A stretch of DNA of 48,089 bases from Bacteroidales bacterium UBA5281 (lineage in GTDB: Bacteria; Bacteroidota; Bacteroidia; Bacteroidales; Lentimicrobiaceae): positions 1-48,089 of the forward strand of contig DHSR01000034.1 of assembly GCA_002410555.1 (NCBI GenBank). The letters run 5' to 3'. The notes below the pieces were generated by a model, which worked only from the letters and a program-made list of their open reading frames with translations, was not told the DNA's origin and did no database searches. A program made the translations under genes and the position numbers. Below, piece after piece: positions 42,064 through 48,089 of the stretch (within the stretch, counting starts at the first letter, position 1; every line of letters begins with the position of its first letter).

Positions 42064-42182
42064 TATAGTGAAACAGTCTTGTGCGACCTACTTCCTAAGG
42101 TAGTACCCATTGGGCAATAGAATTAAGTCCTTTATTATAAGGTTGGACTTTTGGTTAGAGGCTTATAGCACTGGTGGACAGC

Positions 42183-43310
42183 CTATTGCAATTGCTTTTT
42201 GTACTCGCTGGGGGTAGCTCCGGTTATTTTTTTAAAAACCCGGTTAAATGCCGATTTGGTATTAAACCCACTTTCAAATGCAATCCCAAGCAACGATAAA
42301 TGATCAAATTCAGGCCTGGCCATTTTAGCTTTTACCTCCTCAATCCTGTATTGGTTGATGAAATCAAAGAAGTTAAGGCCGAAGCTTTCATTGATTACCC
42401 TCGAAAGATGATGAGAGGGAATTTCAAGTTTCGTTGCCAGGTCGGGCAGGGTGAGGTCAGCATCTAAATACGGTCTTTCTGCCTTCATAAAATGTTTAAT
42501 CTTGCTTATATACAGCTCGGCTTCAACCTCATTCAACAACACACTTGCATATTTCGTCTTAGGTTCCGTAACGTATTCTATTTTGTGGTCAGGATATTGC
42601 GTGAAGATTTCCTTCTGCTTAAGGCCAAAATACCCGATTAAGATGATAAAAACGGATAAAGAGAGAAATAGCCCATCGGTACAAAATGCCCATGAGAATA
42701 GATGAAAAACATGATGGATGGTTGCAACAACAATTAAAACAGTCCAGATGACTCCAAAAGAATAAACAAGTTTTCTTAGCCAGTCAAGGTTTATATTTTC
42801 AGTAGTAGAAAAGTTATTGAAAATATTGATATCCAATATTTTAAAGAGCCTGATGGATAACAGGAAATAAACAGGGCCGGATAAGACGGTAAGGATTAGA
42901 AAGAAATTAAACAACAAGGGAGCCCCATGTTCACTCTCCATGTGATCCAGCCTTATTCTGCCCGCCAGTTCAGGAAATAAGGGACTTACAAGCACAAATA
43001 CATTGAAAAGTAAAAAAGGAGCAAAATGGAAGAGATGCTTTTTATTGAATTGATACTTTTCGTCTATTAACGCTGAAATATATAAATACAGGAACGGACC
43101 ATGCAACATAAGCAGCGAGATAAAACTAACGGAAAGAAGGTGGTAATCTGTAAATAATGTATTCGATAATAAAGCATAGCTACCGGTATATATTCCTAAA
43201 TATATCAGCCAGAAAATCAGTATTTTGTCATGTAGTACCTTCTATTTCTGCAAAATCAAAATTGCAAAAAACAAGGCATTAAAGGCAGCTATAAAAAAGA
43301 AATATTTCAT
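42183..43310 (-). pseudogene. AraC-type regulator with membrane domain, interrupted by an in-frame TAG
   Basis: The full frame, from an ATG at 43310 (MKYFFFIAAFNALFFAILIL), has 375 coding positions, the normal length for this Bacteroidota AraC group with a seven-helix membrane domain. Codon 23 (43242-43244) is TAG, in QK-stop-KVLHDKILIFW; the sequence beyond continues in frame with the first helices. From the internal ATG at 43109 the protein could restart but would lack two helices. The C-terminal DNA-binding domain is intact: LTLPDLATKLEIPSHHLSRV, then LLGIAFESGFNTKSAFNRVF and ATPSEYKK. It lies upstream of DUF6448 by about 170 bp on the same strand. Confidence 0.78.
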
Positions 43311-43890
43311 GGTTTGTTTTTATTTGACGCTCCACCTGCCTGGGTATAAGCTAACGGGCAATTCCTCATTATGGTCAGCAAAATGATTGCTAAAAGTACA
43401 AACTTTCTATATACCGCCATCCGTCCACCCGCTTATCTCGTCTGGATTTTTTAATGTATGATTGATGAAAGCGTTTATTTTCTCCGGGAAAAATTCCTGA
43501 CTCGAAAAACTTACTCTGACTCTGCTGAAAAACATCTAATCATCTAATATCTCTTAAATTATCAACTTGTTTTTCTGACAGGATTTACAAGATTTACATG
43601 TTTTATTTTGGTCTGCTGAAAAGCATGGAATACGCCGTATGGTGAAAAAACCTTGAATTTACCATCATACCATACTGTCATCCAATGATATATTGTTTTT
43701 TTAGCAGGTCCTGTTTAAAATCCGGAGCCAACTTGTTAGATGTAGTCTTAGGAAGATCAGGCCGCACTTCACAGCAATGGTGGTCAGGCAGGGACTTAAT
43801 GCCTGACCCGCCTTTTCAGGGTTTACTCCGTCTTTTTTATCGGGTCTCACTACATGCCACTCGAGATCCTATTTATTAGTAAACCTGTTT
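43311..43890. other. Intergenic region with promoter-like repeat R7 and an inverted repeat
   Basis: No gene found. It contains a repeat core at about 43390-43428 (TTGCTAAAAGTACAAACTTT, related to 37608-37645, R1, R2 and R5) upstream of the AraC gene, and a perfect 9-bp inverted repeat GGTCAGGCA/TGCCTGACC with a 9-base loop at 43782-43808. It also has GACAGGATTTACAAGATTTA-type sequence near 43577-43597, a motif I have seen repeated in other Bacteroidota. The plus-strand frame at 43685-43879 has no protein-like features. Confidence 0.5.
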
Positions 43891-44538
43891 TTATTCATAC
43901 TTATTCAGCAATCCAAAATCAAAAGGGGTCCATAAGCAAGATTTTAAACCACTTTCCTTAAATCCGGTATTCACCCAACTATTACAAGTCTTAAAGCAGG
44001 AATAACTTCCTTTAGATTTGTAGAAATCATCTGTTGAAGAGTAACCTTTGTTTTCAAGTATGATTTTCATTCCATTTTTATCCGTCTCAAATGTATTTTG
44101 TAAATAAGCATTCATTTTTTGCAATTCATGCTCATTTAATTATATTTCAACCCAGTCCGAATATTTCTGTTTGTATCGGTTTATGTGCAATAGTGTGGTG
44201 CTTTTTAAAAACAATGCTCTGAATGCATTATTAAAAGTCAAATCTCCCCACGTTGGTGTATTCATGTAAAAGTTCTCATCGCCCCAACCAAAGGATAAAT
44301 AATTATCCGTTGCGTTATGCTTTATTCCCGACAACAACAGACTATCCATATTTTTCACTGGAAGTACAATATATAAATGAACTCCGTTTGTACTTAAGTA
44401 TATTACTTTGTCAGAAATCTTATTGTCTGCTTTTCGCTCAATCGTTACTGCCGTTAAAATCAAAGAAACAATAATGTATGCAATAGGAATCAGCAAAAAA
44501 TATAGAATCCATTTAAATATTTTCCTGACTATTTTCAT
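43891..44538 (-). pseudogene. DUF2459/TIGR02117-type protein interrupted by an in-frame TAA
   Basis: A single frame of 216 codons with one internal stop (TAA at 44140-44142, codon 133), between DWVEI and LNEHELQKMNAYL. The first part has an N-terminal membrane helix (WILYFLLIPIAYIIVSLIL) and STNGVHLYIVLP, then YLSFGWGDENFYMNTPTWGD. The second part has GSYSCFKTCNSWVNTGFKES and CLWTPFDFGLLNKYE. All are conserved blocks of the DUF2459 family (TIGR02117, about 210-220 residues), so the two parts are one gene. The family's function is unknown to me. Confidence 0.78.
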
Positions 44539-44614
44539 GTTGTCTGCCTCATTTGTTCTTGTTACAACTTAGTAATTATTTTCAATATTGAACAGAAAAA
44601 TAAAAGAGATTCAT

Positions 44615-44795
44615 CGTTTCCCGTTGAAAAAACGGGACAGGCTGCTCTGAATGACAGAATTTTACACTACTTGTGGGTGATTGGGGTGGGATGAAGCTGC
44701 CCTTCCTCCCACCCAATCATCCTTATCAATAAAAGCTATAAGGCTGTCATTCGGAATCCCGCCCCGCACGTAAGAAACGGGACAAGGCTTCTTCG
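44615..44795. repeat. Inverted-repeat intergenic element (MITE-like)
   Basis: The region holds CCCGTT-GAAAA-AACGGG (44620-44636), then CTGAATGACAG (44647-44657), a strong imperfect hairpin GATTGGGGTGGGA/TCCCACCCAATC (44679-44718) and finally CTGTCATTCGG (about 44744-44754). The outer CTGAATGACAG and CTGTCATTCGG are inverted copies. A second AACGGGACA is at about 44780. The nested symmetry resembles a small non-autonomous inverted-repeat element. Confidence 0.4.
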
Positions 44796-44821
44796 CCATA
44801 AGGAAGAGTTTTAATCAGTCT

Positions 44822-45862
44822 CTAACGAATTATTTTAACAATTCCCTGAAAAATAGCAGCAGGGTTACTCGTTTGATTGATTGTACCGGTAATATAAACT
44901 TTCTTATCCGGAACATAAAATGCCACCGAACCCACCGATCCGCTGTGGCCTATTAATTCAGGAACAGCCTTAAATGGAGACAGAAACCGCGGGATATAAA
45001 ATTTCTGAATTCCAACACCATATTTAAATGGAAAGAATATTTTGTTCCATTTCTTTAGTCTGGCAATAAATTCTTCGGAAAAATAGTTACCTTCAAAAAA
45101 TGCCCTGATAAATTTCATCTGATCGGCTGCTGTGCTTGCAATGTCGTGATGCGTTGATTTCCAGTATTCCTGGATATCAATTTTTTTTTGCCTGAAATAT
45201 ACAGGGGCACAGCGATCGGCTGAACCCGATGGCAGGACAAAGGTGTTTTTCATTTCCAATTCCTGAAAAACATCATGCAACAAGCTCTGAATATTTTTGT
45301 TGGTGACTATTTCCAAAATTCTGCCTAATAATCTAAAGTTCGTTTCAGCATAACTGGCCTTTCCTTTTGCTCCCGGTTGAAACTTCGGTTTCATCTTTTT
45401 TACTTCAGCCACCACCTTATCTAATGGCCAGGACTGGTCATTCCCATTGAGTATCAGATCCATATTTTTTTTACCGTCAGGCCTTTTATCAATCAGGTAA
45501 CATGGCAAACCCGATGTATGGGAAATCAAGTGATTTATGGTCAGTGTGTCCGAATAGTCTTTACCATTCAGCACCAATAAACCTTTCAATACATCGAACG
45601 GCAAATAGTTTGAAACCTCGTCATTAAGACTGATGGTCTTGTTCTGGCACAACCGGAGCGTGATGAATGAAATGATTAACTTATTGATGCTGGCAATATA
45701 ATATTGGCTTTCCGGAGTCATATTTCCGGAAGCTGAAAACAGGCTTAGTGTTTTGTCGCCCGATTCTATATGAAAAACCGACCCGTGTATGTTTTTATTG
45801 GCAGCTATCCCGGCAACAATTTTGTCGAGGGATGCCTGATTTATATTTTTCTTTTTGTTCAT
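44822..45862 (-). CDS. Serine hydrolase of the beta-lactamase family (class C-like)
   Basis: A 346-residue member of the beta-lactamase/penicillin-binding serine hydrolase family. The SxxK motif is in YYIASINKLIISF near residue 62. The second motif is SYAETNFRLLG near 167, which has YAE where YxN is usual. The third motif is LIGHSGSVGS near 310 (HxG type). No obvious signal peptide is present (MNKKKNINQ start), so it may be cytoplasmic. The altered YxN motif may affect activity. Substrates of such proteins range from esters to D-amino-acid peptides. Repeat R5 lies directly upstream. Confidence 0.82.
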   Translation of the reverse strand: MNKKKNINQASLDKIVAGIAANKNIHGSVFHIESGDKTLSLFSASGNMTPESQYYIASINKLIISFITLRLCQNKTISLNDEVSNYLPFDVLKGLLVLNGKDYSDTLTINHLISHTSGLPCYLIDKRPDGKKNMDLILNGNDQSWPLDKVVAEVKKMKPKFQPGAKGKASYAETNFRLLGRILEIVTNKNIQSLLHDVFQELEMKNTFVLPSGSADRCAPVYFRQKKIDIQEYWKSTHHDIASTAADQMKFIRAFFEGNYFSEEFIARLKKWNKIFFPFKYGVGIQKFYIPRFLSPFKAVPELIGHSGSVGSVAFYVPDKKVYITGTINQTSNPAAIFQGIVKIIR

Positions 45863-46309
45863 GTTTGCTTTTTTAAGTCATTATATTTCGTGTGTTCTCC
45901 GGCTCTTTTGAACATCAGGCATAACTTATTATTAGTCACCATTTCGCTCCTTATCAACAGCGCATTCTGGCTGAAATACCAAGGTGGTATTTACCACTTA
46001 TGGCCATCAAACCGCAAAACCCGTTGCTAAGATAAAATGTTTTAAAATATCTGAACAACTTAAAGTTTAGAAATACCGGAATAAAATAAAAGAATGTATT
46101 TAACTGATTATCAACCATCAACACTGATTTGCTTCTTTTTGTTCTGAAAATATTATCGTCTGATTCTGATTATTTTATAATTTATTTGATAGATATTTAT
46201 CCGGGTGTCTTTGAATTATTCTTAAAAGAATTACTGTGTTTCCCACGCCAAAACAATAAAAATCTTAGAGTAAAAGATATGCGTTAATTATACCGCATTC
46301 CGGTAAAAT
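45863..46309. repeat. Intergenic region with promoter-leader repeat R5
   Basis: R5 spans about 45977-46057: a hairpin GTGGTA-TT-TACCAC (45984-45997), then CCGCAAAACCCGTTGCTAAG and a core ATAAAATGTTTTAAAATATC, related to R1 and R2. On the minus strand it gives TTG ... TATCTTAG upstream of the serine hydrolase gene. The rest (46058-46309) is AT-rich with no recognised feature. Confidence 0.5.
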
Positions 46310-47464
46310 TTATTGAATCATATTTTCCAGTTCCTGATTTAATTCAATCTTTTCTTTTTCAGAATAGATTTCCGAATTAGCCAGGGATTGGTGAAACTTT
46401 ACCCGCACATCATCATAATTCTGTTTTAAATGCAGTTGAGCATCAATAATATATAAGTAGCCTTCAGAGAAATTGGGATAAGTCTCCATTAGAATTTCCC
46501 AGGCCTGAATGGCCTTGACATATTCCTTTTCATTATAAAAAAACCACCCCTTTCCATTCAATATGCCCAGCGAAAACTTAAGTTGACTGCCATATTTAGC
46601 CTGAACACACTTCCTGAGCGTATCAATAGTTGTTAAATCAGATTGTTCATTGGAAATGTATTTAGATTGCACCTCCGACCAGTCTTCAAATATCTCATAC
46701 AAAGCAGTGCCCACGGTTAAACCTGGGGTCACGTTGTGATCGGCCTCCTTAAACAGCCTTCCTTTGAAATCAAGCCGGGGATTATTGAACTGTTTGAGGA
46801 GTGAGTCCATTTTATAAAAATCAGCAGGATAATCATTACCAGTACCGTAGCGGTAATATTTGTGTGAATTCAGTAATTGATTCTCTAACAAACTGATAGA
46901 ATCAATCAGATTTATATTCTTTTGCCCGAAAAAAGGGCTGATTGAGATAACACCGTTTAGGTCATTGATCCTGGAACACAGCAGTGAGGTGGTGAAGTAA
47001 CCATATCGGGAATGACCTATGAGCAACCTGAAGGATGAGGCTTTATACTTATTTTCAGCAAGGGGTATCAACTCCTCAAAAATAAATCTCTCATTCTGGA
47101 GTGCCAGGCCCTGTTCATCTGAGACAGCATATATTGTTTCATAATACCGCTGACTTTGCACGGATTCAACACCAATAATTACCGATGAGGGCATTTGTTC
47201 ATTACTCGTCAGGTAATCAATTGTATTCAAAATATAGCGATAACTTCTCTGATTCTGCTGGTCAAAAACTATGATCAATGGAAACTCACGGTCAATATCT
47301 TCCTGCCATTCAAATGGAACTGTAATCGTAATGTTTTTATCAAAACCCAGGTTTGTCGAACTAACGGTAGTATCCAATAATTTCCTGTACCGCTCATATG
47401 CCTGAGCTAAAAGATTGTTTGATCCAACCAGGATAAGAAAAAGCAGGCAAAAAGATCTATTCAT
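46310..47464 (-). CDS. Exported esterase-like alpha/beta hydrolase with C-terminal TPR-like region
   Basis: A 384-residue exported protein. The signal peptide is LLFLILVGSNNLLAQ. The N-terminal domain fits the esterase D-type alpha/beta hydrolases: LDTTVSSTNLGFDKNITITV, FPLIIVFDQQ near residue 60, the nucleophile elbow LLIGHSRYGYF near 150 (GHSxxG) and a late histidine FKEADHNVTPGL near 245. From about 290 on the sequence is TPR-like (GWFFYNEKEYVKAIQAWEIL, then PNFSEGYLYI). The substrate is unknown. No neighbours suggest a pathway. Confidence 0.75.
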   Translation of the reverse strand: MNRSFCLLFLILVGSNNLLAQAYERYRKLLDTTVSSTNLGFDKNITITVPFEWQEDIDREFPLIIVFDQQNQRSYRYILNTIDYLTSNEQMPSSVIIGVESVQSQRYYETIYAVSDEQGLALQNERFIFEELIPLAENKYKASSFRLLIGHSRYGYFTTSLLCSRINDLNGVISISPFFGQKNINLIDSISLLENQLLNSHKYYRYGTGNDYPADFYKMDSLLKQFNNPRLDFKGRLFKEADHNVTPGLTVGTALYEIFEDWSEVQSKYISNEQSDLTTIDTLRKCVQAKYGSQLKFSLGILNGKGWFFYNEKEYVKAIQAWEILMETYPNFSEGYLYIIDAQLHLKQNYDDVRVKFHQSLANSEIYSEKEKIELNQELENMIQ

Positions 47465-47723
47465 TCTTATTTGATAAATGCTAGCGGATGTTTGCAGATA
47501 AACTTAGGAAATTACTGCAAGTTTCCGGTAAGCTGATAAAACTTAAGGCTTGAAAAGTAGATTTAAAATATCATAACCCCGCTTTGGGCTTTTTGTTCCC
47601 CTGAAATCCAAAAAAACGTGCATGAAATTTACCGGTTTTAATGATCAGGTAAGATGAGGTGTGCATTATTCGATTTTATTTTAAAGCTAAGAAAAAGAAC
47701 GGACTTTTCAATTAATTGGGAGT

Positions 47724-48089
47724 TCACAACCTTTGCTTTTCGTCCGTATTAGAAGGAGAAGAAATTTGTGTTGATCTGTTGTACCAGTTACCGAGCTTCC
47801 ATGTCGATACCAATCTATGCATTCGGGTATCAAAGTAATTTTGATAAACTTGCTTAATGCCACCACTTACATAGTAATATTCCGGATTTGCTGTTTTAAA
47901 AACACGCCAATATAAAGCCGCGCCTCAAAAACTTTCTTACTATATATGTAATTAATTCCAATTACTGGTTATAAAACGAAAGGATGAATTGTCGTCCTTG
48001 GAATGGGAATAAACTGGCAAACCATTCACTAAATACTGAATAATACCGTCTTACTGGTAAACTCCCACGTTCGCGTTTATCAGTGTAGT
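47724..48089 (-). pseudogene. Decayed C-terminal remnant of a TonB-type or other outer-membrane barrel
   Basis: The frame ending at 47724 encodes ALYWRVFKTANPEYYYVS, then IKQVYQNYFDTRM and WKLGNWYNRS, the pattern of the last strands of large outer-membrane barrels in Bacteroidota (DxRxxxLxxxWKxGxW). Upstream, other frames read protein-like pieces (INANVGVYQ-stop-DGIIQYLVNGLPVY), which would be earlier strands, with a TAA and at least one frameshift between. The gene continues beyond the window end, if at all. Confidence 0.5.

Noticed and set aside
43685..43879. A 64-codon plus-strand frame
   Set aside because: The translation is low in protein-like features and runs through the 9-bp inverted repeat at 43782-43808; treated as non-coding.
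33997..44142. Possible stop-codon recoding (TAG/TAA as sense) to explain three interrupted genes
   Set aside because: Other clearly intact genes in the window end in TAG (for example the DUF2141 and haem-binding genes) and in TAA, and the interrupting codons are of two types. Ordinary nonsense changes or consensus errors are simpler.
1..48089. CRISPR arrays, tRNA, rRNA, insertion sequences with transposases
   Set aside because: I looked for regular spaced repeats, tRNA T-arm (GGTTCRA) patterns, rRNA blocks and DDE or serine/tyrosine recombinase motifs, and saw none by eye. A tRNAscan or ISfinder run could still find something missed.

Overview
The window reads as chromosomal DNA of a member of the Bacteroidota (Bacteroidetes). 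Several genes are preceded by the phylum's TTTG-N(17-21)-TAnnTTTG promoter rather than an E. coli type promoter. The gene content fits too: a Wzi-type outer-membrane barrel, an AraC regulator with a multi-helix membrane domain, PorT-like and TonB-type barrel remnants, lipoproteins and DUF6448. I saw no rRNA, tRNA or CRISPR array. Protein families were assigned by reading the sequences; no database search was run.

Layout. 1-5 kb (minus strand): outer-membrane Wzi-like barrel, a lipoprotein HExxH peptidase with a strong terminator, and protein-L-isoaspartate methyltransferase. 5.5-9 kb (plus): a DUF2141 protein, a cupin and a TetR regulator, then a small membrane protein and an OMPLA-like barrel. 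9-13.3 kb (plus): four closely spaced genes, namely CPBP membrane protease, DUF6544-like membrane protein, HExxH membrane-anchored protein and alpha/beta hydrolase. 13.3-16.5 kb: an ASCH-like gene fragment, 6-phosphofructokinase and a lipoprotein M81 (MlrC-like) peptidase. 16.5-20 kb (minus): an MjaI-like restriction-modification pair whose methyltransferase carries a staphylococcal-nuclease-like C-terminal domain, with a DUF1828/DUF1829 gene upstream. 20-29 kb (minus): PAP2 phosphatase, then an RND efflux operon (TetR-like, substrate-binding/TolC fusion, adaptor, RND pump). 29-35.9 kb: a haem-binding protein, a PLD-helicase-DUF3427 protein and a cluster of three toxin-antitoxin loci, two of them with broken toxins, interspersed with repeats. 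35.9-48 kb (minus): a propeller-transglutaminase protein, an arsenic operon (arsR, thioredoxin, arsM, acr3), DUF6448, a broken AraC regulator, a broken DUF2459 gene, a serine hydrolase, an esterase-TPR protein and a barrel remnant.

Three structures are not explained by gene content. First, the same 20-bp palindrome (consensus GTWAGTGA-N4-TCACTWAC) overlaps or abuts the -7 box of three promoters: DUF2141, cupin-TetR and the RND operon. This suggests one TetR-controlled regulon spread over 23 kb. Second, a dispersed repeat carrying a promoter-like core and a conserved leader lies upstream of several minus-strand genes, and related copies bracket the toxin-antitoxin genes. One copy ends a PIN (VapC) toxin after about 19 codons, and a bipartite inverted repeat with attC-like geometry lies nearby, so the cluster resembles a cassette array, though no integrase is present. 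Third, the right half is rich in damaged genes: single in-frame stops interrupt a RelE toxin, an AraC regulator and a DUF2459 protein, and truncated remnants are also present.
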